From Okibacterium fritillariae (GTDB lineage Bacteria; Actinomycetota; Actinomycetes; Actinomycetales; Microbacteriaceae), in assembly GCF_900167575.1 (NCBI RefSeq), contig NZ_FUZP01000001.1, positions 1,612,001 through 1,676,000 on the forward strand: a DNA stretch of 64,000 bases. Reading direction: 5' to 3'. The notes beneath the pieces are model-generated. The model saw only the letters and a program-made list of their open reading frames with translations. It was not told the DNA's origin and did not search any database. Shown here in pieces: positions 1 to 8,652 of this stretch. Positions within the stretch are counted from its first letter, which is position 1. Every line of letters starts with the position of its first letter. The translations under genes were made by a program, and so were the position numbers.

Positions 1-865
1 TCGCGGCCTTCAGCAGATCGAGCGCGGCATACGGCGACTTCGGCACGGTGCCGATCTTCGACTCGAGCATCTTGCGCGCGATGCCGATGGCGGCATCCCA
101 CTTGACGAGTCGTTCGACCTTGCCCGGCTCGTTCTTGCGCACGACCTTTATGCGGCCCGAGAGCACGCCGTCGGCCCACGCGAGCGACGATTCGAGGTAG
201 CTGGCCGACGGGAAGATGGCGTCGGCGATGCCGAGGTCGAAGACCCGTTGGGCCTTCAGCATCCGGTTGGTCTTGAGCGGGTTCTCGACGACCACCTTGA
301 GGGCGTTCTCGATGCCGATCAGGTTGGGCAGCAGATAGGCGCCGCCCCAGCCCGGGATGATTCCGAGGAACACTTCGGGCAGCGCGACGGCCGGGGCCGA
401 GGCGTCGATGGTGCGGTAGGTGGCGTTCAAACCGATCTCGAGCCCACCACCGAGCGCGAGCCCGTTGATGAACACGAAGGTGGGAACGCCCAGGTCGCCC
501 AGCTTGCCGAGCACGTGGTGCCCGAGCTGCGCGAGCTGCTTCGCGACCTTCTTCGAGGGGATCTCGCTGACCTTCGACAGGTCGGCGCCGGCGGCCAGGA
601 TGAACGGCTTGCCCGTGATGGCCAGCCCGTCGATCTCGCCGGAGGCGGCGCGGGCGCGCTGAGCGTCGAGAACGCCGTCCAGCTCGAGCAGCGTTGCCGG
701 GCCGAGCGTGTTGGGCCGCGTGTGGTCGCGCCCGTTGTCGAGCGTGACGAGTGCGAGCGTCTTGCCCGAGGCGAGGGGGATGTCGCGCACGAACGCGTGC
801 GTCACGACCTCGTCGGCACTCAGCGCGAGCAGTTCGGAGAAGTCGATCGTGGTGTAGTCGGTCAT
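1..865 (-). CDS. fadB: Fatty-oxidation multifunctional protein, enoyl-CoA hydratase half (3' end outside window)
   Basis: I translated the minus strand from ATG at 865; about 288 residues are visible and the gene leaves the window at its 3' side. The visible part is a crotonase domain. GLALGGGLEIGLN supplies the oxyanion-hole glycines and one catalytic Glu, and PEVFLGIIPGWGG supplies the second Glu and the conserved PGWGG turn. This is the hydratase half of FadB/FadJ-type trifunctional enzymes, which hydrate trans-2-enoyl-CoA and then oxidise the 3-hydroxyacyl-CoA. The dehydrogenase half would lie beyond base 1. It starts 2 nt after the thiolase stop codon, so the two form a fadA-fadB operon. 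A stand-alone enoyl-CoA hydratase cannot be excluded, but the sequence continues well past the catalytic core without a stop, which favours the fused enzyme. Confidence 0.85.
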   Translation of the reverse strand, partial: MTDYTTIDFSELLALSADEVVTHAFVRDIPLASGKTLALVTLDNGRDHTRPNTLGPATLLELDGVLDAQRARAASGEIDGLAITGKPFILAAGADLSKVSEIPSKKVAKQLAQLGHHVLGKLGDLGVPTFVFINGLALGGGLEIGLNATYRTIDASAPAVALPEVFLGIIPGWGGAYLLPNLIGIENALKVVVENPLKTNRMLKAQRVFDLGIADAIFPSASYLESSLAWADGVLSGRIKVVRKNEPGKVERLVKWDAAIGIARKMLESKIGTVPKSPYAALDLLKAA

Positions 866-867
866 GG

Positions 868-2085
868 CTATTTGCGTCCCTTCTTGCCCGTGAAGTGCGG
901 GTTCTCCCAGATGACGGAGCCGCCCTGGCCGAGGCCCACGCACATGGCGGTGAGGCCGTAGCGCACCTCGGGGTGCTCCTCGAACTGGGCCGCGAGCTGA
1001 ATCATGAGGCGCACACCGGATGCGGCGAGCGGGTGGCCCACGGCGATCGCACCGCCCCAGGGGTTCACGCGCGGGTCGTCGTCGTCGATGCCGAAGTGGT
1101 CGAGCAGCGACAGCACCTGCACGGCGAACGCCTCGTTAAGCTCGAACAGACCGATGTCGTCGATCGTCAGGCCGGCCTTGCGCAGCGCCTTCTCGGTGGA
1201 AGGCACGGGGCCGATGCCCATTATCTCGGGCTCGACGCCCGCGAAGGCGAAGCTGACCATGCGCATCTTGGGTCGCAGCCCGAATTCCTTGACGGCATCC
1301 GAGCCCGCGAGCAGGCTCACGGTGGCGCCGTCGGTCAGGGGAGAGGCGTTACCGGCCGTGACGCGCCCGTGCGGGCGGAACGGCGTGCGCAACGTGGCGA
1401 GCCCCTCCATGGTCGTCTCGGGCCGCATGCCCTCGTCCTGCGTAGCGAGGCCCCAACCCTGCTCCGAGCGCAGGGCGACGGGAACGAGGTCGGGCTGGAT
1501 CTTGCCGGCGGCATAGGCCGCCGCGATCTTCTGCTGGCTCAGCATGCCGAACCGGTCGGAGCGTTCCTTGGTGAGGTGCGGGAACCGGTCGTGGATGCGC
1601 TCGGCGGTCTTGCCCATGTCGAGCGCGTCGCCCGAGACGAGCTTCTCGGCGAGGAAACGCGGGTTGGGGTCGGCATTGAATCCCATGGGATGCCGACCCA
1701 TGTGCTCGACGCCGCCGGCGATGGCCACGTCGTAGGCGCCGAAGGCGATACCGCTGCCGAGCGTGGTGACGCTCGTCATGGCGCCCGCGCACATGCGATC
1801 GATGGCGAAACCGGGCACCGAGCGGGGGAGTCCGGCGAGCAACGCGGCCGTGCGGCCGAGCGTGAGGCCCTGGTCGCCGACCTGGGTGGTGGCCGCGATG
1901 GCCACGTCATCTACCCGATCCTTGGGCACGTCGGGGTTTCGCTCGAGCAAACCGATCATGGCTTTCACCACCAGATCGTCCGCCCGGGTGTTCCAGTACA
2001 TGCCTTTTTCTCCGGCGCGCCCAAACGGGGTACGAACACCATCGACGAAATAGACGTCAGTTCTCTCGGCCACTCTGCCTCCCAC
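868..2085 (-). CDS. fadA: Acetyl-CoA C-acyltransferase (3-ketoacyl-CoA thiolase)
   Basis: This 405-residue protein has full thiolase-family length. The nucleophilic Cys is about residue 99 in DRMCAGAMTSV. Other family motifs are NEAFAVQVL, GGAIAVGHPLAASGVR (catalytic His) and the C-terminal CVGLGQGGS (second catalytic Cys). The enzyme cleaves 3-ketoacyl-CoA with CoA, the last step of beta-oxidation, and would act with the FadB-like protein encoded 2 nt downstream. The translation starts MGGRVAERTDVYFVDGVRTPFG; a GTG four codons downstream (VAERTD) is an alternative start. A perfect palindrome at 2120-2134 lies about 35-50 nt upstream of the start and could be an operator. Confidence 0.93.
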   Translation of the reverse strand: MGGRVAERTDVYFVDGVRTPFGRAGEKGMYWNTRADDLVVKAMIGLLERNPDVPKDRVDDVAIAATTQVGDQGLTLGRTAALLAGLPRSVPGFAIDRMCAGAMTSVTTLGSGIAFGAYDVAIAGGVEHMGRHPMGFNADPNPRFLAEKLVSGDALDMGKTAERIHDRFPHLTKERSDRFGMLSQQKIAAAYAAGKIQPDLVPVALRSEQGWGLATQDEGMRPETTMEGLATLRTPFRPHGRVTAGNASPLTDGATVSLLAGSDAVKEFGLRPKMRMVSFAFAGVEPEIMGIGPVPSTEKALRKAGLTIDDIGLFELNEAFAVQVLSLLDHFGIDDDDPRVNPWGGAIAVGHPLAASGVRLMIQLAAQFEEHPEVRYGLTAMCVGLGQGGSVIWENPHFTGKKGRK

Positions 2086-2119
2086 TTTCGGATGTTGCTC
2101 GAAAGCCTAGGAGGAGCGC

Positions 2120-2134
2120 ATTCCCCGGGGGAAT
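2120..2134. promoter_or_regulatory. 15-bp palindrome upstream of fadA
   Basis: ATTCCCC-G-GGGGAAT is a perfect inverted repeat between the 3' end of the RNase D gene and the fadA start. Two readings are possible: an operator for a fatty-acid-responsive repressor controlling fadAB, or a compact hairpin behind the upstream gene. No U-tract follows on the minus strand, which slightly favours the operator reading. Confidence 0.35.
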
Positions 2135-2147
2135 CCTTTGACCCTTC

Positions 2148-3344
2148 CTACGACTCCGGGCTCTCCTCGACCGGTGGCGTGTTGTGGGCTTCCACAAAGG
2201 CTGTGGCGATTGGCTCGGAGGTTATCTCCAGTTGCCACGGGCGCGCGCCGAGCGCTTCGAGAGCAGAGCGGATGCTCGCAGCATCCAGTTCGGCGGGCGG
2301 TTCCCATGCCACGCGGCGCAGCGTCTCGGGGGTCAGCAGGTTTTCCACGGGCATGCCGAGCTCTTCCGCGACCGTGGTCAATGCGGCGCGAGCGGCCTTC
2401 AGGCGCAGATCGGCTTCGGGGTTGCGCTCCGACCAGCTGCGGGGCGGGGGCAGCGTGTCGGTCTGCGGCCGCAGCACGGGCAGGTCGGTGGTGGTGCGAC
2501 CCTCCTCGATGGCGGCCCACCAGCGGTCGATCTCGGTTCGGCTGGCGCGTCCGCTGAACGCTCGCAGGCTGGCGAGCTGGCTGGATGTCTTGGGCTCGGC
2601 CTTCACGGCGGCGACGAGCGACGTGTCGGGCACGAGTCGGCCGGGCGCGGTGTCGAGCTCGCGGGCGAGGGCATCCCGCGCCTCCCAGAGCGAACGCGCG
2701 ACGGCCAGGTTGCGGGCACCGCGCACCGAGTGGAGGCCGGACAGGCGGCGCCACGGCTCGTGCCGCGGGGCGCGCTCCGGCTTCTGCACCTCGGCATCGA
2801 ATTCTTGCTCGGCAATCTGCTTCTTGCCGCTCTCGACGAGCATCTCGTCCATCGTGTCGCGCACGTCGACGAGCAGTTCGACGTCGAGCGCCGCGTATTC
2901 GAGCCACGATTCGGGCAGCGGGCGCGTCGACCAGTCGGCCGCCGAGTGCTCCTTGGCCAGGTGGATGCCGAGCAACTCCTCGACCACGGCGCCGAGGCCG
3001 ACGCGTGCCAGGCCGAGCAGGCGCCCGCCCAGCTCGGTGTCGAAGATGTGCGTGGGGGAGAGGCCGACCTCGCGCAGGCAGGCCAGGTCCTGGCTCGCGG
3101 CGTGCAGCACCCACTCCTCGTCGCGGATGACGGCCTGCAGCTCGTCGAACGAGCCGATCGCGGGCGGGTCGAAGAGGAAGATGCCGGCGCCGCGCCGGAA
3201 CACCTGGATGAGGTAGGCGCGCTGCGAATAGCGGTAACCCGAGGCGCGCTCGGCGTCGACGGCCACGGGCCCGTGACCCGCAGCAATGGCGTCGACGGCC
3301 TCGAGATACTCTTCGCGGGTGTCGATGACGTGACGATCAGCCAC
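2148..3344 (-). CDS. rnd: HRDC domain-containing ribonuclease D
   Basis: The start is GTG at 3344 (VADRHVIDTREEYLEAV), giving 398 residues; the same frame is open further upstream but that stretch is antisense to or overlaps DUF3000 and is not protein-like. The GTG overlaps the TGA of DUF3000, so translation is probably coupled. DEDD exonuclease motifs are visible: VAVDAERASG (Exo I), LHAASQDLACL (Exo II) and EYAALDVELL (Exo III, Y-x3-D). An HRDC-like helical segment follows near residues 205-290. The family trims tRNA and other structured RNA 3' ends in the cytoplasm. The paired DUF3000-RNase D arrangement is a familiar actinobacterial neighbourhood. Confidence 0.9.
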   Translation of the reverse strand: MADRHVIDTREEYLEAVDAIAAGHGPVAVDAERASGYRYSQRAYLIQVFRRGAGIFLFDPPAIGSFDELQAVIRDEEWVLHAASQDLACLREVGLSPTHIFDTELGGRLLGLARVGLGAVVEELLGIHLAKEHSAADWSTRPLPESWLEYAALDVELLVDVRDTMDEMLVESGKKQIAEQEFDAEVQKPERAPRHEPWRRLSGLHSVRGARNLAVARSLWEARDALARELDTAPGRLVPDTSLVAAVKAEPKTSSQLASLRAFSGRASRTEIDRWWAAIEEGRTTTDLPVLRPQTDTLPPPRSWSERNPEADLRLKAARAALTTVAEELGMPVENLLTPETLRRVAWEPPAELDAASIRSALEALGARPWQLEITSEPIATAFVEAHNTPPVEESPES

Positions 3345-3939
3345 GGAGGTTCCTTTTCGTCGAGAGCAGCGTGACGCCTTCGGTCGTCGGGGGCAGGCCG
3401 GCGAGCATGCACAGCAGCTCGCCCCAGCCCTCGACGTGCGCCGAGACATCCTGCTCGAGGGGGGTCCAGGATGCGCGCAGCTCGATCTGTGCGCCATCGC
3501 CCTGTTCGGCGAGCTCGCCGAAACCGGAGGACAGGATCTTGGTGGCCGTGCCCGAGGCGGCCGTGTACTGGGCGTCGCGGGCATCGAGAGCGTCGACGAG
3601 CCAGGACCACGACACCTCGGCGAGGAACGGGTCGAGGCCGATCTCGGTCTCGAGGGGGGCCTGCGCGAAGCACACGATGCGGAACGTGCCGCCCCAGGCA
3701 TCCACCCCGTCGGGGTCGTGCAAGAGAATGAAGCGGCCGGTGCCGAGCGGCGAGTCCTCGCCGTGCCGGGCGGGGGCGGGCGTGACATCGGCGGCAAGGG
3801 CGACGGCGTAGGGCGCCAGCTTGCCGGGGGCGGGGATTTCGGTCACGGTGAGCTCGGGACGATTGTCCGCGCGACGCACGGCGTCGAGCGCAACCTGGAA
3901 CTCCACCGGGTACTCGCCCGGGATCGGTGTATCAGCCAC
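3337..3939 (-). CDS. DUF3000 family protein
   Basis: This 200-residue protein starts at GTG 3939 (MADTPIPGEYPVEFQVALDAVR). It matches what I recall of DUF3000 proteins, an actinobacterial family of unknown function normally encoded immediately before an RNase D gene; here the two genes overlap. It has no signal peptide, no membrane segment and no recognisable catalytic motif. Only 25 nt separate it from the divergent hydrolase gene, so both must share a very compact promoter region. Function unknown. Confidence 0.75.
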   Translation of the reverse strand: MADTPIPGEYPVEFQVALDAVRRADNRPELTVTEIPAPGKLAPYAVALAADVTPAPARHGEDSPLGTGRFILLHDPDGVDAWGGTFRIVCFAQAPLETEIGLDPFLAEVSWSWLVDALDARDAQYTAASGTATKILSSGFGELAEQGDGAQIELRASWTPLEQDVSAHVEGWGELLCMLAGLPPTTEGVTLLSTKRNLRG

Positions 3940-3964
3940 CCTCGCAGACTAGAGTTACTTTCCA

Positions 3965-5164
3965 ATGAAAGCCCAGAGCCACGCCGTCCCAAGCCGCAAG
4001 CCGTCGTCGAGCATTGTGGGCCTCGCTGCCGCTGCCGTCGGCGGTGTCGCCGCACTCGCATCGATCGCCTCCGTCGTCGCCGTGGGTGCCGTCGCCCGCA
4101 TGGTGGTGACTCCCGCCAAGCAGAGGCAGCGCGACACCGAGGTGCTCTCACTCAACCGGCGTCGCAAGACCATCACGCTGCGGGCCACGCCCGACACGAT
4201 CCTTCCCGGTCGATATGGCATGTGGTTCGGGCAGCCGGAGCGCTACCTCAAGCTCGGCCCCGTGCTCTGGCGCGACCGCACGTCGGTGACGCGTCGCCTC
4301 GAGAGCGACGAGATCGGCCTTCCGTTGCACGGTCGGGCGACCTTCAGCGGCTGGTACTACCAGCACCCGCGCGAGTTGGGCCTCGAGTCCGAGAGCGTGC
4401 GCATCGAGACGCCCATTGGAGCGGCCCCGGCATGGCTCGTGCCCGCCGAGAATCCCCGCGACACCTGGGTGATCCTGGTGCACGGCCGCGGCGTCGGTCG
4501 CGGCGAGCCGGTGCGTGCCGTGCCCGTGCTGCGCGACGCCGGCTTCACTACCCTGAACGTGTCCTACCGCAACGACGGCGACGCTCCGCGGAGTGCCGAC
4601 GGTCGCTATGGTCTCGGTGCCACCGAATGGGAAGACGTCGACGCGGCCATCGACTACGCCCTGGCCGCCGGCGCGCGCGACGTGATCCTCATGGGCTGGT
4701 CGATGGGCGGCGCCATCAGCCTGCAGGTCGCCCTACAGGGGCGCAATCGTGAGGCCGTGCGCGGAATCATCCTCGAATCTCCCGTCACCGACTGGAACCG
4801 GGTGCTCGTGTTCCAGGCCGAGGCCGAGAGCATCCCGCCCATCGTTCGACACGGCGCACTGGCCGCGCTCGGCAACCCGTGGGGCCGCCGCCTGACGGGC
4901 CTCGACGCGCCGCTCGACCTGCCGTCGCTCGACATCGTCGCGCGCAGCAGCGAACTGTCGGTGCCGATCCTCATCCTGCACAGCGACGACGACGGTTTCG
5001 TGCCGTCGAGCGGTTCGCACGCCCTGGCCGACGCGCGCCCCGACCTCGTGACGCTCGACATCTTCCAGGTGGCACGCCACACCAAGCTGTGGAACTACGA
5101 CCCTGACCGCTGGAACCGCTCGATCGCGGGTTGGCTCGACAAGAACTTCCCGCGCGGCGCCTGA
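3965..5164 (+). CDS. Membrane-anchored alpha/beta hydrolase
   Basis: This 399-residue protein has a hydrophobic N-terminal segment (about residues 19-47) that should anchor it in the membrane, followed by an alpha/beta-hydrolase domain. The nucleophile elbow GWSMGG places the catalytic Ser at about 246. LILHSDDDGFVP carries the Asp, and ARHTKLWN near the C-terminus supplies the His. HGRGVGRGE is the oxyanion-loop region. The substrate is unknown; the closest kind I recall is the YqkD/prolyl-oligopeptidase-like hydrolases. A TAGAGT -10-like element at 3950-3955 ends only 9 nt before the ATG, suggesting a nearly leaderless mRNA. It is convergent with the reductase gene downstream. Confidence 0.8.
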   Translation: MKAQSHAVPSRKPSSSIVGLAAAAVGGVAALASIASVVAVGAVARMVVTPAKQRQRDTEVLSLNRRRKTITLRATPDTILPGRYGMWFGQPERYLKLGPVLWRDRTSVTRRLESDEIGLPLHGRATFSGWYYQHPRELGLESESVRIETPIGAAPAWLVPAENPRDTWVILVHGRGVGRGEPVRAVPVLRDAGFTTLNVSYRNDGDAPRSADGRYGLGATEWEDVDAAIDYALAAGARDVILMGWSMGGAISLQVALQGRNREAVRGIILESPVTDWNRVLVFQAEAESIPPIVRHGALAALGNPWGRRLTGLDAPLDLPSLDIVARSSELSVPILILHSDDDGFVPSSGSHALADARPDLVTLDIFQVARHTKLWNYDPDRWNRSIAGWLDKNFPRGA

Positions 5165-5178
5165 GCGGCCCGTGAGCC

Positions 5179-5952
5179 CTAAGCCGCGGTGCGGTCCTGC
5201 GTGTCGGGCCGCAGCCGGTGGTAGGTGTTGCCGTCGTCGTCGACGAGCAGCCCGTCGAGCGTGAACCACCGCTGGAACTCGTCGTCGCCACCGATGAGGG
5301 GGCGGGCCGGCAGCACGAAGGTGGGAGCAACACTGAGGTACACAGCATCCACCTGACCGGCACGGATGAATTGACCCGCCAGGCTGGGCCCACCCTCGCA
5401 CACGACGCTCGGGTAGCCGTTGGCCGCCAGCGTCTCGACGATCTCGGCCGGCCCCGGGTCGTTGCCAGGCATGGCCAGGCGTCGGCACGGCAGGTCGCCG
5501 AGGTTGGCGAGCACCTGCTCCTCGTTGCCGGCCGGGTAGAGCACGACGAGTCGCTCGGCGTCGTAGTCGTCGCCCAGCTTGTGGCCCGCGAGGGAGCCCG
5601 AGCGCGTGACGACGGCCAGTACGGCGGTCTTCGGCATGACGTAGCCTTCGGCGCGCACGCTCCCGGCGCCCACGAGCACGGCGTCGGCGTGGTCGCGGAT
5701 GACGCCGAGGATCATGCGGTCGGTGCGGTTCGAGAGCGTTTCGCTCGTGCCATCCGGGCCCGTCGCCGAGCCGTTGATGCTCGAGATCATGTTGAGCGCC
5801 AACCACCGATCGGCCTGCGGGCGGTACCGTTCCGAGACCCACTTCTTCGAGTCGGCGGTGCGGCCGGTGCAGCGGGATGCCGTGGCGGGCACGATCTCCG
5901 TCAACCCGGTGCCGCGCGCGATGACGGGGGCGTCGGCATCCGCCTCGGTCAT
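5179..5952 (-). CDS. RibD C-terminal-like pyrimidine/dihydrofolate-type reductase
   Basis: I chose ATG 5952 (MTEADADAPVIARGTGL) because it overlaps the SufE stop as ATGA (5949-5952) and begins the protein-like sequence; the open frame continues upstream inside sufE. The 257-residue product fits RibD_C family reductases: LALNMISSINGSATGPDGTSE is the N-terminal nucleotide/substrate-binding stretch, DAVLVGAGSVRAEGY follows, and VVCEGGPSLAGQFI is the conserved EGG region. Such proteins reduce riboflavin-pathway pyrimidines or related pterins with NADPH. No deaminase domain is present and no other rib genes are nearby, so the actual substrate is uncertain. Confidence 0.8.
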   Translation of the reverse strand: MTEADADAPVIARGTGLTEIVPATASRCTGRTADSKKWVSERYRPQADRWLALNMISSINGSATGPDGTSETLSNRTDRMILGVIRDHADAVLVGAGSVRAEGYVMPKTAVLAVVTRSGSLAGHKLGDDYDAERLVVLYPAGNEEQVLANLGDLPCRRLAMPGNDPGPAEIVETLAANGYPSVVCEGGPSLAGQFIRAGQVDAVYLSVAPTFVLPARPLIGGDDEFQRWFTLDGLLVDDDGNTYHRLRPDTQDRTAA

Positions 5953-6386
5953 CGACCGACCCGGGCCCGCAGCTGTCGCTTGGCGCGCTGCAGCATGCCG
6001 CTCATGCCGTTGAGGCGCAGCGGCGAGACCGCCTTCGACAGGCCCAGCATCTGCGGGTAGTCGTCGGGCAGCGCCAACGCCTCGTCGACCGTGAGGCCGT
6101 TGAGCGTCTGGGCCAGGATGGACGCGAACCCGCGCGTGGTCGGGGCTTCGGGCGGGGCCTGCGCGAACATCGTCACGAGACCGTCGTCGACCTCGACCAC
6201 GATGAACACGGGGGCCTGGCATTCGGCCACGCGCTCGAGCAGCTCGGGATGGTCGGCGAGACGCTCGGGCAGAGCCGGCAGCTCGTTCGAGAACTCGAGC
6301 AGCAGTTCGAGTCGCGACGACAGGTCGAGGTCGAGGAATTCGTCGCGGATCTCGGCCGCCTGGCCGGTGAGGGTGCTGTCACTCAT
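5949..6386 (-). CDS. sufE: SufE family sulfur acceptor for Fe-S assembly
   Basis: The 145-residue protein has the SufE fold signature. The sulfur-accepting Cys is at about 56 (ERVAECQAPVF), and PPEAPTTRGFASILAQTL and MLGLSKAVSPLRLNGM are conserved family segments. SufE takes persulfide sulfur from a cysteine desulfurase. In many actinobacteria a sufE-like gene sits directly behind a rhodanese-type sulfurtransferase gene, as here (9-nt gap to the upstream gene), so the pair probably handles sulfane sulfur together. Its stop codon overlaps the start of the downstream reductase. Confidence 0.88.
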   Translation of the reverse strand: MSDSTLTGQAAEIRDEFLDLDLSSRLELLLEFSNELPALPERLADHPELLERVAECQAPVFIVVEVDDGLVTMFAQAPPEAPTTRGFASILAQTLNGLTVDEALALPDDYPQMLGLSKAVSPLRLNGMSGMLQRAKRQLRARVGR

Positions 6387-6395
6387 GCGTCAACG

Positions 6396-7298
6396 CTAGC
6401 GCGTCTGCGGGGCCTCGCCGGGCTCGGCACCCGTGACGATGGGGACGCGCACGGCGCTGCCCCATTCGGTCCACGAGCCGTCGTAGTTCTTGACGTCCTC
6501 GAAGCCCAGCAGGTGCTGCAGCACGAACCACGTGTGGCTCGAGCGTTCGCCGATGCGGCAATAGGCGATGACGGGTTCGCCGTCGGTGAGGCCGGCGCCG
6601 TCGCGGTAGATGGCCGACAGCTCGTCGACGTTCTTGAATCGGCCGTCTTCGGCAACGGCCTTGCCCCACGGCACGCTGCGGGCGGTGGGGATGTGGCCGG
6701 CGCGCAGGGCGCCCTCTTCGGGGTAGGCCGGGGCCGTCGTGCGTTCGCCGCTGTACTCCTCGGGGCTGCGCACGTCGATGAGAGGGCGGCCGAGGTGGGC
6801 CAGCACGTCGTCCTTGTAGGCGCGCAGAGCCGAGTCGTCGCGCGTGACGACGGGGTAGTCGGTGGCGGGGCGTGCAGGGCGTTCGGTGCTCAAGGCGCGA
6901 CCCTCGGCGATCCACGTGTCGCGGCCGCCATCCATCAATCGTACGTCTTCGTGGCCGAACAGGCTGAAGACCCAGAGGGCGTAGGCGGCCCACCAGTTGT
7001 TCTTGTCGCCGTAGATGACGACGGTGTCGTCGCGCGAGATGCCCTTCTTCGAGAGCAGGGCCGCGAAACCGGCACCGTCGATGTAATCGCGCTGCACGGG
7101 GTCGTTGAGCTCGGTGTGCCAGTCCACCTTCACGGCGCCCGGGATGTGCCCGGTCTCGTAGAGCAGCACGTCTTCGTCGGATTCGACGACGACGAGGCCC
7201 TCACGGCCGAGATTCTCCGCCACCCAGGCGGTGCTGACGAGACGTTCGGGGTGCGCGTACGCCTCGAACTCGGGATTCTGCTCACGTTCGACGGTCAT
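6396..7298 (-). CDS. sseA: Thiosulfate/3-mercaptopyruvate sulfurtransferase (tandem rhodanese)
   Basis: The 300-residue length matches two-domain rhodaneses. The N-terminal inactive domain includes [20 protein letters not shown]; the C-terminal domain has [15 protein letters not shown] and the active-site loop CRIGERSS with the catalytic Cys at about 247. This loop resembles the mycobacterial SseA/CysA2 type rather than the CGSGVTA loop of mercaptopyruvate enzymes. It transfers sulfane sulfur from thiosulfate, probably feeding the SufE protein encoded 9 nt downstream. A good GAGGA ribosome-binding site precedes the ATG. Confidence 0.9.
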   Translation of the reverse strand: MTVEREQNPEFEAYAHPERLVSTAWVAENLGREGLVVVESDEDVLLYETGHIPGAVKVDWHTELNDPVQRDYIDGAGFAALLSKKGISRDDTVVIYGDKNNWWAAYALWVFSLFGHEDVRLMDGGRDTWIAEGRALSTERPARPATDYPVVTRDDSALRAYKDDVLAHLGRPLIDVRSPEEYSGERTTAPAYPEEGALRAGHIPTARSVPWGKAVAEDGRFKNVDELSAIYRDGAGLTDGEPVIAYCRIGERSSHTWFVLQHLLGFEDVKNYDGSWTEWGSAVRVPIVTGAEPGEAPQTR

Positions 7299-7439
7299 TG
7301 TTCCTCCTGGTGAGGTTAAGCTGGAGCACGGCCAGCTTCATTCCCGGCTGCCCGTCCTGATTTCTTCCCCGAGTGAATCTACGCATCCGTCAACCGGATG
7401 TCATATTCGCGCCCCTTGAATGAACAAAGGTGTCAGCGT

Positions 7440-8486
7440 ATGTCGCCCTCCGAAACAACCGGCGTCGTCAGCCTGGCCGCCCGCAGCCCCGAGATCTCGG
7501 GCGCGCAGATCGTGGCCAGCCTCGTGCCCCCGCGTCAGTTCGAGACGGCCAGCTTCGAGAGCTACCGGCCGGATGCCGACTTCCCCTCGCAGGCCGAGGC
7601 GGTCACCATCCTCACCGAATTCGCCGACTCGTGGGGCGTGCAGAAGTCCGGCGGATTCTTCGGGCGCAAGAAGAACAAGGCCCCCGCGGTGAAGCCCGGG
7701 GTCTACCTCGACGGCGGTTTCGGCGTCGGTAAGACGCACCTCCTGGCGGCCCTGTGGCACGCCGCGCCCGGCCCGCGCAAATACTTCGGCACGTTCATCG
7801 AGTACACGGCGCTCGTCGGCGCGCTCGGCTATGCCGCCACGGTGGAAGAGTTGCGGGGGTCGACGCTCATCTGCATCGACGAGTTCGAGCTCGACGACCC
7901 GGGCGACACCATGGTCATGACGCGTTTGCTCGGCGAACTGGTGGCGACGGGCACGCGCATCGCCGCGACATCCAACACGCCGCCCAATGCGCTCGGCGAG
8001 GGGCGCTTCGCGGCGGCCGACTTCCTGCGCGAGATCCAGGCCATGTCCGATAATTTCCGCACGCTGCGCATCGACGGCAACGACTATCGCCGCCGGTCGA
8101 TCGAGGGGCACGCGGCCGTGCGCGACGACGCCGCCTACACCGAGGCGCTCGAAGATGCCACGACCCGGCGCGCGGGGGACGACGCATCCGACGACACCTT
8201 CGACGACCTGATCCAGCACCTGTCGACCGTGCACCCGTCGCGCTACATCGGCCTGCTCGACGGCCTGTCGCTCATCGGCCTGCGCGATGTGCACGTGCTC
8301 GACTCGCAGACCGAGGCGCTGCGGCTTGTGGCCTTCATCGACCGCGTGTACGACGCCCAGATCCCCATCGTGCAGACGGGCACGCCGCTCGACGAGGTCT
8401 TCGGCGGGGACATGCTCTCGGGCGGCTACCGCAAGAAGTATCTGCGCTCGATGTCGCGCATGATCGCCCTCACGACGGGGGAGTAG
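7440..8486 (+). CDS. zapE: Cell division protein ZapE (AFG1-like ATPase)
   Basis: I chose ATG 7440 (MSPSETTGVVSLAARSPE), 348 residues; an in-frame ATG at 7398 is less likely because the extra 14 residues look non-coding and AAAGGTG precedes 7440. The AFG1/ZapE ATPase signature is clear: P-loop GGFGVGKTH with Lys at about 98, and Walker B LICIDEFELDD at about 143-153. AATSNTPPNALGEGRF is the family sensor region. FFGRKKNKAPAV shortly before the P-loop is a lysine-rich loop. In proteobacteria ZapE acts at the Z-ring; the role of the actinobacterial homologue is inferred. It is divergent from the sulfurtransferase gene. Confidence 0.88.
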   Translation: MSPSETTGVVSLAARSPEISGAQIVASLVPPRQFETASFESYRPDADFPSQAEAVTILTEFADSWGVQKSGGFFGRKKNKAPAVKPGVYLDGGFGVGKTHLLAALWHAAPGPRKYFGTFIEYTALVGALGYAATVEELRGSTLICIDEFELDDPGDTMVMTRLLGELVATGTRIAATSNTPPNALGEGRFAAADFLREIQAMSDNFRTLRIDGNDYRRRSIEGHAAVRDDAAYTEALEDATTRRAGDDASDDTFDDLIQHLSTVHPSRYIGLLDGLSLIGLRDVHVLDSQTEALRLVAFIDRVYDAQIPIVQTGTPLDEVFGGDMLSGGYRKKYLRSMSRMIALTTGE

Positions 8487-8525
8487 AGCACCGCCGAAAC
8501 ACGCCCGCAACACTCGCGAGCATCC

Positions 8526-8563
8526 GTAACACACCCGAAATGCGGTGTGAACACCCGTGGAAC
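8526..8563 (+). promoter_or_regulatory. GlnR-type operator upstream of amt
   Basis: Four half-sites sit exactly 11 bp apart: GTAAC at 8526, GAAAT at 8537, TGAAC at 8548 and GGAAC at 8559, each separated by 6 nt. This reproduces the alternating gTnAC-n6-GaAAc layout known for the actinobacterial nitrogen regulator GlnR. The site ends about 90 nt before the amt start, an activating position. Further upstream, GAAAC (8496) and GCAAC (8507) have the same 11-bp spacing and may be weaker half-sites. A 12-bp palindrome GGTGTGAACACC (8544-8555) overlaps the site. Confidence 0.6.
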
Positions 8564-8652
8564 CTCGCCCGCAGAGACTGTCATCGTGCCAGCCGAACGC
8601 TCAGCGTCCGGTGGCAAACCCGATGCACACTCGAGCAGGTTAAGGACACGAT

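Noticed and set aside
751-3216. An 821-codon open frame on the plus strand across the thiolase and RNase D genes
   Set aside because: It is antisense to two well-supported genes and has no family motifs; long antisense frames are expected in high-GC DNA.
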